Notes: generated by a model from the letters alone, not told the origin. 64,000 bases of DNA from Telopea speciosissima (GCF_018873765.1 NC_057925.1:12349568-12413567); one strand, 5' to 3'; positions 35,578-46,823 are shown, numbered from the stretch's first letter. A program made the numbers and translations.

Positions 35578-38459
35578 TGTCACGCCCCCATCCCAACAAG
35601 GGATAAAATACATTATAAGGGGTGACTAGGACGACGCTTGTCATCCTACTAAGCTGTCAGGATCACTGACACAGTGTCCCAACGCACAGTCATAACTAAT
35701 ATTAAAATAATATAATATCAGAGTGCGGAAAGGGAAATATTACATTCCAAATGATCACTAGTTTTGCGGAAGCGTATAAAATTAATAGTTACAAGATGAT
35801 CAAAGCCTAGATGATAAATACTGTAGTTAATCCATTTTTCATTACCATCTAATAATGATCAACAAGGGTATAACAGTAAATGTTTATACATGGGCCTACG
35901 CCCTAAAATAAACAAAAGGGGAACAAGTCCCTAGAATTCTCACGGCCCGTAGGCACAATTGTCACAAGGACACCCGTTGCCATGTTCCTCTAACACAGCT
36001 TCCGGCTCCTCCGTACCTGCATCATAATCTAAAAATTGTGTACACGAGGGGGTTAGCTCTCCACTGAGCCAGTGAGGGGATGGGGATGCACAAACACACA
36101 ATTCACATAGTCCAATGATGCATGCATATGTTAAGTAAATTTTCCACCTAACATCACAACTAAGTCAATGGCATATGCTACTGTGACAACTCGGGAGACA
36201 CTGTGGGTCACTTAACTTATCGCCACAATGAAACCTCAATTGTCACGTGGGACCTACGCCGATCGAAGCCTCCAAGACCACTCAGTGGCAGACCCCTGAT
36301 AACCAATACTACCATGACTGGCCTCTCCCACCTCCACAGAATCCGGTATACTGATTACCCAACACCTAAACCCCTGTTGGTAAGGGTAGTAGCATAAGGG
36401 TGTAAAATCCTAGCCACAGCTACATGCAAGTCCTATCGTCCCGAGAGGTAATCCGGGCGCATCAACTTTTCATCTGGTTTAGTGCCCGGTTACCAGCACG
36501 GCACGGCGCATACAGTTCAACATGACATTCAACATAATTTCTTCATAAATGTATATAGTGTTCGGGGTTCCGGCACCGGCACCCATCGGCACCGAGACCC
36601 ATCAAAGTAAAGCATCTCCAATTAACATCATAACATTCATATATAAAAGTATGCAATATGCGTAAGCATGCTTAATAATTTATAATGATGACATATATAC
36701 AATGCAATAATAATATCAAGCCCAAACAACCAAACCCACTCACGATATGTGTTATGCCCCAATGTTATGAGTTGTCGCCTCGATCAAGCAATAAGCCACA
36801 AGATGAATATATTAACCTAAACAAAGAGTGAAATAAGGTTAAACGAGCGAAGGGAAAGGATCCCCAAAAGGTCTTCCATAATCACTTAAGTATAAGGTTT
36901 CAGAAACAAAGTGGTTGCAGGAGTGGTTTCATGCCCAAATTCTGCAACCACATGTAAATCCTAGGAAATCAGGGGTTCAGGACAATTTTAGTCAAGGTCG
37001 GATGCAGATGTGGTTTCAGAAAACTGAAACCGAGTGTAAATCCGAGCTTCACAGGGGCTCAGGACAATTTTAGTCAAGGTCGGATGCAGATGTGGTTTCA
37101 GAAAACTGAAACCGAGTGTAAATCCGAGCTTCACAGGGGCTCAGGACAATTTTAGTCAAGGTCGGATGCAGATGTGGTTTCAGAAAACTGAAACCGAGTG
37201 TAAATCCGAGCTTCACAGGGGCCTTCTCGGGAAGGTAATTTCAGGGTGGTTTCTTGCTAGGGATTCATTTTCCAAGGGGTTTAAAGGTAGGGAGGCTTCA
37301 AGAAAGCTTCCTCCTAGGTCCATTAGGGTTCTAAGACCTCATTAGGTCCATGTAATCCCATGGATTTAAGAGGGAAAACAAAGAGAACCTAAATTAGGAC
37401 ATAATAGGGTAGAAACCTTAAATTTCTTAAATGGAAAGAGATTACTTAGGCTTAGGGCTTGTAATGGAGTGAAATAACTCCACCATAGTCTAGGTTTAGA
37501 GGTTCCAAGAGAACCCTAGGTCGAATCTCTCCCATTTCCCAAACCTCAAAACTCAAAATAGATGAAGAGATGTGGGTTTCAATGGCTTACCTTCCCCAAT
37601 GTAGAAAAACTCCACGTAGAGGGCTCCACAAGGTGAGGTTCCAAGCCTTCAACCAAGCTTTTCCATTACTCCTTCTTCTTTTCTCCTTCCTTCTTTCTTC
37701 TTTCCTTCTTTCTTCTTTCTTCTTTCTCCTTTCTCTCCTCTTTCTCTCCTCCACGATTTAGGTTAGATGGGAGAAGAAATGAAAATGAATGCTTCTCCCC
37801 CCCCTTTGTCTTATTTATAGAAAATGGGCTTGGGTCCTTTAAGTTAAATGGGTCAAATAGCTAAATGGGTACTTTAAGTTAAATGGGTCAAATAGCTAAA
37901 TGGGTGGATCCAAGATAAATGGGTCATTAGGCCAAATGGATAGATTAAGTTAAATGGGTCAAGAGGGCTTAATGGGTTGACCCATGGTCTTATTTAGGGT
38001 AAAGGAATGGGTTAACCCATCTTTGGGTCAAATAGAGTCAAATGGGCCCTCAAGTTGAATGGGCCTCTTAACTAAATGGGTTTGCCCACAGGTTTCAAAT
38101 AGAAAAGAACCCACTTGGGGATGGGTCCATCCACCATGGGATTATAAGCCCATCACACGCTCCCTTAAATAAGTGGGACCCACAAATAGAATATTCTCAA
38201 CTCAACTAAAATAGCCCGGGCGGTCTAAATCTTGACCCGCACTTCGAGGGCATTGAGGAAAAGGATAAATACATAAGCCAAGGGCTAGAACTTACTTCTC
38301 CATTGCCATGGTGTGTCAATGGTAAGCCCGTATCATGGCCAATAATGTGTAACTGGGTTTGACCATCAGTGAGAACAGCTCACCAGCACGTGGCAGTGAT
38401 AACCACACGTCACGGGGAAGAAATAATAATTAATTATGATCCGGGGTACGGGTATAACA
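35578..38459 (-). repeat. 5' LTR of the outer element
   Basis: The LTR is 2882 bp, matching 16703-19448. It has three copies of the 81-bp tandem repeat (36976-37222), where the partner LTR has two, and an extra short duplication near 37835-37905. Confidence 0.9.
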
Positions 38460-39540
38460 AAATCTGTAGGTTGAACAGCAACATTGGGTATTCTCATGCA
38501 AAGGTAGACCTTTGGAGCATGCTGCATTGGTACGACTAGAGTGGAAAGAGATTGTACAAGCCCATCGACATGTTCTATTGCATTACGAACCGATTGATAA
38601 ATATCGGAAGTAAGTAACAAGATTACTGTCACTTCACTTCAAATCTTTATTTCACCTTTAATAGTACTTAGATTCCTAATTGTAGGCTCTATTTGGAAGA
38701 ACTAAAAGAGAACCTAGGCCATAGAGTTCGATAACAACAAAGAGACAAGGTGCATGCAGGGCAATTCACAGAATGGTTCGGAAGTCATGTAAGAAGTATT
38801 AAACTTGTTTGCTTTAATTAGTTTAATATCAAAAGAACTTAGGTTTGATTTACTCCATTACAACTAATGTTGAATTGAATAGGTGGACAAGCTACGCCAA
38901 AGTGGAGAAATCGTTCATCCTATTATTCAAAGGCTAGCACAAGGTCCCAATCGGGAAGTAAAAAAAATACAAGGGGTACATATTGAATGGGATACGTTTT
39001 CACACCAAGGATCATGAAGCTAACCGACAAACCCAGAACAGTGGGGTCTTAGTAACAGCAATAACATCAAGCTCCCCTAGTCATAGGGATACGCAGCCCT
39101 GTGATAGAAATGTGCATTACTATGGTGTGTTGAAGGAAGTTGTTGAGTTGGAATATTCAGCGGACCTGAAGATAGTGCTATACCGTTGCGATTGGGCTGA
39201 AACAAGCAACAGGGCAATTTTTAAAGAACCTATTGGCTTTACACGGGTGAATTTCAATCATTTGACGCATACCGGTTAACATTTATCTGATGACCCATTT
39301 GTCTTCCATAGTCAAGTAGTGCAAGTATTTTATGCATCAGACCCCCTCAACCAAGGTTGGGTTATTGCTCTCACTGCATCGGTGCGTGATGTGTTTGATA
39401 TGAATGGTGTTGTAGAATACTCTACTCAAGATTACCAACCTATGCAAACTAGGGATCTGAGACGAGTAAAAATTGGTGGTGTCGATCTTAGTTGGGAAAG
39501 GACAGACTTAGAAGGAGTAACAGTTGATGCAACTCTTCAA
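38460..39540 (+). pseudogene. CACTA TNP2-like transposase, 3' part (DUF4216)
   Basis: This continues the transposase gene beyond the LTR insertion. VEQQHWVFSCKGRPLEHAAL directly follows the AAATC duplication, then KEIVQAHRHVLLHYEPIDKY. After a probable intron (about 38610-38680) come EWFGSH near 38775 and LAQGPNREVKKIQGVHIEW near 38940. The DUF4216 region follows: QNSGVLVTA, VHYYGVLKEVVELEY near 39115, GFTRVNFNHL, an in-frame stop near 39278, then QVFYASDPLNQGWVIAL near 39322. The end at 39540 is the last stop in this frame. The gene is interrupted by the LTR elements and by its own stops. Confidence 0.85.
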
Positions 39541-39713
39541 TAATACTTTGATACAACTTTTTGGATATCTTTTATATTATTATGAATTTTCGGGGCAAGG
39601 TGTTTACTGTGTTTAACATTGTGCTTAAATTTTGTATATTTATGTAAGTTCATAATTGATATATCTGATATACTTACTGTAATTGTGATCTTGTTCCAAT
39701 GCAGGTTTAGGAG

Positions 39714-41970
39714 ATGGATGAGCACCAAGAGATGGATGAGATGGATGAGCACCAGGGGTCCGGGGGCTCTAGTTCATCATCATCATCTAGAAGTATGACC
39801 TTCAATTTCTAGTTTGAATACATAATAATTACGCTAATAACATTAAATAAACACCATTTTGGTCACTAATAACATTGCATTTTTGAATTGTAAAGCGTAA
39901 GAGAGGTCCTACAAGAGCCATCCGAGTCCTTAATAGGCCAAGTACTGATAAGAAAGATCTTCAGTTAAATAATTTCGATCAAGTGGTTGACAGTAACGCA
40001 TCTGAAGTGGCCACATTCACTGGTATTCTTGCCAGGATCCCAACATCTCTACCATTAAACTATAATGATTGGAGACTGGTTCCACGACATCACAAAGAAG
40101 ATGCATGGAATAGGATTAAGGTATAGTGATATTACATCTTATAATCAATATATAAAGGACCTAATAATGCATAGGTATGTAATGATTGTTGATTAGTTTA
40201 GACTCATACTAATTCATTTTGTTTAATAGGAAAAATATAATGTAGCGGACAAGGCCCAGCGTATTGTGATGATGAAATTGGGTCACTCATGGCAGGATTT
40301 CAAAGCAGAATTGCACAAAGTCACAGAGGAAAAATATCCTAATCTATTTGATGCCCCTCGCCTTACTGATCCCATAGACATTCCAGCTACCCAGTGGGAA
40401 TACCTCATTGGGATGTGGACATCTGAGGCCTGGCAGATAATATGAATTTTTTAATCAATGTATTGATCTAACTTCCTTTTGTTTTGTTATTTATGATGCA
40501 TATTTTAATGATGGGTTTGATGTATGATAGAATAAATCTACAAAAAATAAAGAGAGCAGATCGAAACAAGTTATGTCTCATACAGCTGGTAGGATGTCAT
40601 TTGCACAAGTGGAACATAACTTAGTAAGTTTTTGATGCACATTTCACACATAGCTAGTTGGTAAATATCATAAATTGTTGTGAAGTTATTTGATCTAACT
40701 CGCATATCTACTTGTTCAGATTGCTGAAAACCCTGATGGTGAGCCACCTTCTAGAGTACAGATATTTAAGAAAACCCACACAAGGAGAGATGACACCATC
40801 AGAGATCAGGCTGCGAGAGATATCATAGTAAGTATTTATGAAAAAAAATGCTTATATATGGTGATTACTATGGCTTATTGTGTTGATGAAATTGGATCAT
40901 TCATGGTGTTCGATTGTATTAGGTTTGTGTAGTACTGCTGTTCTACTTACTATGGTATTTGATTGTGGTGGGAGAGATGATGTCTGTGGCCTCTAGGACT
41001 GGTGGTAGATGGTTCAGTGATGGTTAGGTTTAATATGGACGAAACCTTCTTACCATATGTATATAATATTAATGGCAGGAGCTGCTGATTTTGTTCACCA
41101 ATATGTATGTACTACTGATGGCAGGAGCCACCAAATTTAATCTTACCCTTTCTAACATCCGACCTCAAAGGATGGGGAAACATCCATTGTATTGTTAACT
41201 TGTATGTTATATAAGTTACTTATTATTCTCACTTGTTTACTTTATTCTTCAGTTCTTCTTTTGTTTTTGTTTGTTGTCTTTGCCCTTGTTAGAAATTCTT
41301 TGCCTTCTAAATGCAACATGAAGCCTATTTGAGTTCTTTCTTGTTTAAGGAATAGCTTGAATAAAAGTTACACGTTATATTGGATCAAAAGCACCTTGAA
41401 ATACTGCATTGAAATAGGATTAGATTGTATCAACATAGTATAAGCATTTGCATGTTAGAATGTATGCTATTTTCTATTCCACTGTTAATATGTTTTACAT
41501 TGGTTTACAAAACAATCTTGATGAGAAATTGGAGGAACTACCCCCAGAAATGAGAGAAAATAGAGATGTTCAAAATGAGCAATTCGAGAATTTGTTTGGC
41601 CCTGATTCACATGGTCGAGTACGCGGTGCGGGGGATTGGGTGTAAGGCCAACTGATTTTGGCACCACAAAAAGAAAAATTGAGGAAAGAAGATCACAAGA
41701 AGAATCACAAAGAGAAGTTAGAGAATTGAAGGAACAAGTTGCCAATTTGACTGAAAAGTCGGCAGAAAATTTGACAAAAATGGATGCAATGAAGCGCCAA
41801 CTGGATATTATCACCCAAATGTTGATGGCCAATAGAGGTAGTTCACAGAGTTCAGTTAACTTATGTAAGTTAGAAAATTGTAAAATTTTGTTGATTTGTT
41901 TATCGGTCTTAAGTACTATATGTATTAATTTTCTCATCTATTCATTTGAACAGCTGATAATTGAGGTCAT
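39714..41970 (+). pseudogene. CACTA second gene, Transposase_24-type protein
   Basis: This is a multi-exon plus-strand gene downstream of the transposase, in the position of the accessory (TNPA-like) gene of En/Spm elements. The start MDEHQEMDEMDEHQGSGG at 39714 is followed by a Ser run. Later exons lie at about 39896-40121 (RGPTRAIRVLNRPS, LPLNYNDWRLVP), 40231-40434 (GHSWQDFKAELHKVTEEKYP, ATQWEYLIGMWTSEAWQ), 40531-40624 (SHTAGRMSFAQVEHNL), 40720-40827 (PDGEPPSRVQIFKKTH) and 41510-41960. The last encodes LPPEMRENRD and, after a one-base frame slip near 41630, GVRPTDFGTTK plus a C-terminal coiled coil (EVRELKEQVANLTEK). Exon edges are approximate. Apart from the slip the gene is well preserved. 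Confidence 0.75.
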
Positions 41971-42919
41971 TTCATAAGCTGGCCTATATTTTGACAGTCA
42001 ATCTGTACAGGTAAACCTTTTTTCTACAGCCTATCAAGTAGAGTTTGGAATTTACAATTAACCATGAGTTTAGTTTATCTCAGTTATTCATTTTTAGTGA
42101 TTGTTTGGTTGTTATTCTTAGCCTTGAAGGAGCTATTAGTGCTATTGATTGAGCAACCAAAGCCATTGTTGAAGATTTACTATCTTAATGGCTTGTTATT
42201 TGATACTGAAATCAATCTATAATCTGGTTTGCCTGAACCTTCAATTGATTCTTAGATTTGAGAATTCCTTATTCAAGTAGTATTCTTCAGATCCTAAGAA
42301 TCTGACCATTGGATTAAGCCTGCTTTCTGATATTATATTGTCCCATCCAATTAGAGCCTTTGACAAGAATTTTGTCTGAATCTGATCCTTTGATTCTTTG
42401 TTGTTAAAATTCTTTGAAAATCTGATTTTATTACTTATGTGTGATCACCTATTTCAAATGACTTTATAATAGTTGCAATTGGACCATTGACAATTTTACA
42501 GTTTACCATGCTTAAATTTTGCAGAAGATCAGTGACATAGCGTTGCTAAGAGAGAACAAAACCATTTGATGGGGAACAACCGCAATGCCCAAAAATAAAC
42601 TTAGAGGGCCCAAAAATTCAGCCTCTAATTGCTTGAGAAGGATGGCTAGGAAAATTGCTGGTAAATATCATCCATATTTTTTTATTCTACCTCTTCCCTA
42701 TCTATTGTAGCAAACTAAGAATAGAAATGTACTAAAAAAGATGGGACACAAGACATGATGGGATTAAGAATTCCAATCACACACAATTAAGAAACCAAAC
42801 ACAACAAAGGCTACAACATGATATTTAAGACAAAAGCTTCCATACAATACAAAACTTTCCAATCACACTTATAGGGTTACCTATTACACAAGTAAATATC
42901 GATTTATTAAGAGATCACT
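41971..42919. other. CACTA 3' remainder and intergenic DNA
   Basis: AT-rich sequence without a recognisable gene. The expected CACTA right terminus was searched for by eye and not found. The last 150 bases before 42920 probably include the 3' UTR of the sHSP gene. Confidence 0.4.
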
Positions 42920-43366
42920 TTAACCAGAGATTTCAATGGCCTTGACCTCTGGTTTCTTGACTTCTTCCTTGGGGATAGTGACAGTGAGAATTCCATTCTC
43001 CATGGAAGCCTTCACTTGATCCATTTTGGCATTATCAGGCAATCTGAACCGGCGAAGGAATTTGCCGCTGCTACGCTCGATGCGATGCCACTGATCATTC
43101 TTCTCTTCCTGTTCTTTGGTCCTCTCTCCACTGATCTGAAGGACTCTTCCTTCTTCAACCTCGACCTTCACTTCTTCTTTCTTCAACCCAGGAAGGTCAG
43201 CTTTGAAGATGTGGGCTTCTGGGATCTCCTTCCAATCTACGCGGAAATTGGCAAACGCAGCAGTATCGCTGGAGAACTGAGGGCGAGAGGTTGTAAGTGA
43301 AGAGGAAAATGGGAAATCCTGGAATGGATCCCAAAAGCCCCCAATGAAGCTGGGAATGATCGACAT
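42920..43366 (-). CDS. Class I small heat-shock protein (148 aa)
   Basis: A cytosolic sHSP that holds unfolding proteins in large oligomers during heat stress. It starts [20 protein letters not shown], the class CI N-terminal signature. The alpha-crystallin domain covers about residues 42-134 ([19 protein letters not shown] to [11 protein letters not shown]), with the conserved [18 protein letters not shown] block at 93-110. The C-terminal I-x-I anchor IEISG ends the protein. The single exon and the length are normal for class CI. It is the most divergent copy here: its N-terminus is shortened (no second DPF-containing segment) and it has its own substitutions ([12 protein letters not shown]). 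It lies just 3' of the CACTA remains. The ATG at 43364-43366 is the only start that gives the family N-terminus. Confidence 0.95.
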   Translation of the reverse strand: MSIIPSFIGGFWDPFQDFPFSSSLTTSRPQFSSDTAAFANFRVDWKEIPEAHIFKADLPGLKKEEVKVEVEEGRVLQISGERTKEQEEKNDQWHRIERSSGKFLRRFRLPDNAKMDQVKASMENGILTVTIPKEEVKKPEVKAIEISG

Positions 43367-43508
43367 TGTTTGGAGTACTCTTTGATTACAGAGACAAATG
43401 CAGGTGAACTGAAAAGGGTAAGATTTGGATCACGAAGTTTTGCTTGGAAAACCTAATTAGTTTCTCGATCGCTTCTATGAGACTTGAGAGGGATCGAGGT
43501 GTTCCAAA

Positions 43509-43515
43509 ATTTATA
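43509..43515 (-). promoter_or_regulatory. TATA box of the sHSP gene at 42920
   Basis: On the minus strand this is TATAAAT, about 145 bp upstream of the ATG. A two-unit heat-shock motif (gaagcttc, 43590-43597) and an imperfect one (gagaattctagcaatttctc, near 43550) lie upstream, so heat induction is plausible. No perfect three-unit element is seen. Confidence 0.6.
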
Positions 43516-43597
43516 GTTGAGTTGTTGGGAGGAAGAGAATTCTAGCAATTTCTCTGGTTTTTCTGCTATTGAGCTACCAGAGAGACCATGAAGCTTC

Positions 43598-43781
43598 CAG
43601 CAAAGTAGAGACTAAAGAGAAGATGAACGTGGGGCCCATCCATCAACAGATCGACCCCATTCTGGAGTATTCGCTTGTAGGGTCACAATTTGGGATAATT
43701 CCTCCCCGGCCCCATTTTCTCCAAATAGTGTTTCCTTGCATGGGCTATGTGTCAAAAAGTCATTAGTCTAGTAGTTCATGG
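43598..43781. other. Upstream intergenic DNA
   Basis: Short non-coding stretch between the sHSP promoter and the palindromic element. Nothing recognised. Confidence 0.4.
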
Positions 43782-43921
43782 AGTGCAGGGAATGTTCACG
43801 TACGTGAGTGTACATGAACAACTCACAACCGTTCAAATGGAATCTATTCTGTGGGAATGTTCCATCTGAATAGTTATGAGTCGTTTACATACGCTCATGT
43901 ATGTGAACATTCACCCCCTTG
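43782..43921. mobile_element. Palindromic MITE, copy 1 (Mutator-type duplication)
   Basis: A hairpin element of about 140 bp. The left arm is gggaatgttcacgtacgtga at 43788. The right arm, reverse-complemented, starts gggtgaatgttcacatac. A second copy lies at 56216-56334. Flanking near-repeats taGttcatg/taAttcatg (9 bp, one difference) point to a Mutator-type target duplication. Confidence 0.7.
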
Positions 43922-44384
43922 TAATTCATGGTATTGACTATTGATAGGTGCAAGTAAGATGGATTTGAATCGGAACCGACCTACTCAATTGTTTATTGGT
44001 TCGGTTCTATATCTATCGATAAGTTATTGATCAGGTTCTGGATCTAACAATTAGGAGCAGTTGGAATCGGTGAAATCGGAACAAATTCTTAAGGCTCAAA
44101 GCCATGAGAGCTAAGGTCAAACCCTTTATTTTTTTAGTCTTTCAATTTTGACTGGTACCACTTGTGTAACATTCTATTTTACCATAAATTTGGATGTAAA
44201 TTTATAAGTCCATTTGAGAATGTTAACTTAAGAGCATACCTCAAAATAATCCTAATTTATGATGGTGGTGGTATTCTTACTTATTACTTAATACCAAACA
44301 AGAGGTAACATAGACTAGTATTGTGATTTGAGCAAAAAAACATAAAGCATATCTCATGTGATTGAAATTAGAGTCTTGTTATAA
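43922..44384. other. Intergenic DNA
   Basis: AT-rich non-coding DNA with some gaatcgg/ggttcgg motifs near 43965-44070 like those of the hAT-type element at 57299, but no defined ends. Confidence 0.4.
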
Positions 44385-44393
44385 TATTGTTAA

Positions 44394-45607
44394 GAGTAAA
44401 TTACATGCACCCCCTGTAATTTGAAACAATAACAAACCACCCTCCTTAGTTTCACCTCTTACATGCACCCCTTTATGATTGGGAGGCTTACAAATAAGCC
44501 TTCACCATTAAGTTTAAATGGTTAGCTGTCTTTTTAAAATGGCTATATTGCCCTTCTATTTTTCGCCATGCACCATTTATAAAATGACCATATTACCCTT
44601 CTGCCACCATCTTCTTCTTCTCCATGCGTCTCCTCCTTCGTTTTTTCTTGTTCTTATTCTTCTTCCACTCAAATCCGTTCTTCGCTTGACCTGCAACTTA
44701 ATCACTGCCATTCCAGACGAGCCTTGCATCGGAGAAGAAGAAGAAGAAGTATTGGGTTGGTTGCTTGATTGAATTAAAATAAAACTAAACCCTTATGAAA
44801 ATTTGAAGATTCTCCTCCTGCAATTTATCATTATTCAAGCATACCAGGCCTGCGATTGCTAATTCTGGAGTTTGGTTCCAGAATTTTGGAATCTTAAATT
44901 ACTTCTCATCGAACCAGCTGATTTGGTTCAATTAATCTCAACATACAGCAGACTTGATCCAAGTTTTAAGTCCTTCCAGTGGTTTGATCTCCTACAATCC
45001 AAGTTCTCCTATTGGTTCTTGCGGTAATCTGTTTTCTGGAAATTTTCCAGGTCTGGTATTTTTTAAATTATTTTTTACCTACTTCTTTTTTCATCCAAAT
45101 ATTGCTACCACCTCGAGCTACTATGCCTGATGGAGCAGAGATTCCCGATTACTCTATTGCTATGGATTATGAAGGCCTCATCTTCATCTTCACCCTACGC
45201 ACTGGTATCCACGGTGTTAGGACACCAGGAATGGATATTGGATTATAGGGAGAGAGCAAATGGTGGAATCATCAGCAATGCAGGGGACGACGATCGGAGA
45301 CCATTTCAGGGAGGTGGAGAATCCCGATGCTGGATGGAAGCTATGGTTACCTTCGCCGGAGCTGGAGCTTCACAAGGGCAAAACCCTAAATCGATTTAGG
45401 ATTTCTCGTTGGAGGAGAAGAAGGTAAATAAGGGTAAAATGGAAATTTAAAATAGGTCACTGAACTAATAGGGTAAAATGGTCTTTTTACTTTCAAAACT
45501 ACCAGTTTACTAACACCATGAGTCATTAGGGGTTTTTTTTAAATAGTAAAACCAGGGGGGTGATTTAATATTGTTTCAAATTATAGAGGGGTGTATGTAA
45601 TTTGCTC
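44394..45607. mobile_element. Mutator-like non-autonomous element
   Basis: A 1214-bp element with terminal inverted repeats of about 60 bp: left gagtaaattacatgcacccc, right (reverse complement) gagcaaattacatacacccc. A 9-bp target duplication, tattGttaa/tattAttaa (44385-44393 and 45608-45616, one difference), is typical of Mutator-like elements. No transposase is encoded. The interior (44580-45400) is more GC-rich than the flanks and has short open frames (44518-44772, 45012-45248, 45130-45399) with no recognised domain. It may hold captured host sequence. Confidence 0.8.
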
Positions 45608-45699
45608 TATTATTAAATATATGTAGCATGTGTTAGGGAATCTTTTAAAAAATCAGCCTTGATAAGAGGAGCAATTTTTTCCAACCCAACTAATTGTAA

Positions 45700-46823
45700 T
45701 GCTTAATTGGAATGTTGCTTACTTTTTCATAAGACTTTTTATCTTGCCTGTCACCATCAACAATGGGTGAATAAATTCTCCAAATACAACCCTCTCTGCA
45801 CATTCTACACTCACTCTAGTTCTCTCATTTCTCTTGAATTGCATTTGAAACCCCTCTTGCACCACAAAATCTTGGAGGGCAGCTCAACTTGGTCACATTA
45901 TCAAATACCCGACCTAACTGCAATTTCACTTTTCCTTCACCTTCATCTTCATTTACATCTATATTGGAAAACTGCCCATAAAATTCTTTAGAATCATACC
46001 CATCTAAATCATCATCACTCAAATCTTCTTCTATTTCATATTCTACATCATCTTCATCACTTGAACCATCTTCTTGTTCACTTTCTTCTTCCCATTCATT
46101 GTCACTATTCTCAGTGCCCATTCATCATCAATACCATCACTCGCTATCAACATCAACATCTTTAGTCAAACCCATTCGGTACATGGTACTTTCTCAAAGC
46201 AACCTGATCACTATCCTTCAACCCCATGGGAGTTGCATCGTTCTGTTAGGACTCGTATATCCAATGGCAACACTACTAGCCCTTGAATTATCATTACTAG
46301 TAGGTCGAGCATTTGCAAAGAGAGCAAGTCCCATTACCACTACAAGTGGAACTAGTAGTAGCCCTACATACAATCGGACCCCTTCTCACCGGTTGTTTTT
46401 CCCTTCTAGCCGATCGAGGTTGTTCTCTATAAACAATGTGATTGGGATGCCCATTGATTGTATACACTCCTTAGTTTCAGATAGCCTTATGTTGCACATC
46501 ATAAACAAAAATCTAACTGGATTCACCCCAAATTCATCATATATGTTATAGACCTCTGCATCATTTGTTAACAATTTTTCATCATTATTCGGGAGTATGG
46601 CTTTCACCTTAAAGGTCACATCATGTCCTGTGGGGACATGTTTGATTACTCCATTATATATGTTCGAGATCATGTCCAAGTAGCCATATGTATCCTTGTC
46701 AACAAATTTTGTTTCCTTCACCATATACCAATTGTACTCAACTTCATGTAACACAGACATTGCTGTACAATTGACAAAGTTAGCCCAAATATGTCTCTTA
46801 CAATTCTGCAAAGCACAAATCAT
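45700..46823 (-). pseudogene. MuDR-type (MULE) transposase, N-terminal fragment
   Basis: It reads on the minus strand from 46823. The first part (46823-46386) is the N-terminal region of plant MULE proteins: VKETKFVDKDTYGYLDMI, NIYNGVIKHVPTGHDVTFK, EVYNIYDEFGV. A less clear linker follows, then an acidic stretch (46121 to about 45960, DGSSDEDDVEYEIEEDLSDD) and the start of the MuDR PMD domain (LQLGRVFDNVTKL near 45900). A frameshift follows, with GFQMQFKRNERTRVSVECAE continuing in another frame near 45850-45790. The catalytic core is absent, so the gene is truncated as well as frameshifted. Confidence 0.75.

Larger units (their letters stand above)
16703..38459 (-). mobile_element. Outer non-autonomous Ty3/gypsy-like LTR element (LARD type)
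   Basis: This element reads on the minus strand. Its 5' LTR is 35578-38459, its primer-binding site 35557-35574, its polypurine tract 19449-19461 and its 3' LTR 16703-19448. The exact 5-bp target duplication AAATC (16698-16702 and 38460-38464) shows that it landed in the CACTA transposase gene. Without the inner element it is about 10.7 kb. No gag or pol was recognised. The only pol-like trace is the motif before the polypurine tract (tttcgtccccaaaatttgag as written on plus), which resembles the 3' end of plant chromovirus pol genes. It looks structurally whole apart from the same-family insertion at 22241-33252. It is relatively young by LTR similarity, and older than the inner copy. Confidence 0.9.
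9170..42000 (+). mobile_element. CACTA (En/Spm) DNA transposon, carrying a nested LTR insertion
   Basis: The left terminus is CACTACAAGAAAAAGC at 9170, the canonical CACTA end, with CGT before it as the probable 3-bp target site. The subterminal region (9190-9420) has repeated short GC-rich motifs (gacggcgtt, aacgccg, acgtcgtt) in both orientations, as expected of transposase-binding arrays. Downstream come a TNP2-like transposase gene (14182 onward) and a Transposase_24-type gene (about 39714-41960), both on the plus strand. About 21.8 kb of the span (16703-38459) is the later LTR insertion, leaving roughly 11 kb of CACTA proper. The right terminus (ttcttgtagtg) was not found before the sHSP gene at 42920, so the 3' end is lost or eroded and its coordinate is approximate. 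The coding part has several stops and frameshifts, so the element is no longer autonomous. Confidence 0.88.

Noticed and set aside
36976-37222. CRISPR-like regularly spaced repeats
   Set aside because: They are head-to-tail copies of an LTR repeat without distinct spacers, in a plant genome.
42660-42720. ctattgtagcaaac as the CACTA right end
   Set aside because: It does not match ttcttgtagtg, lacks a CGT target duplication and has no subterminal repeat array next to it.
44518-44772. Gene inside the Mutator-like element
   Set aside because: Short, low-complexity frame with no recognised domain. Possibly captured sequence but not supported as a gene.
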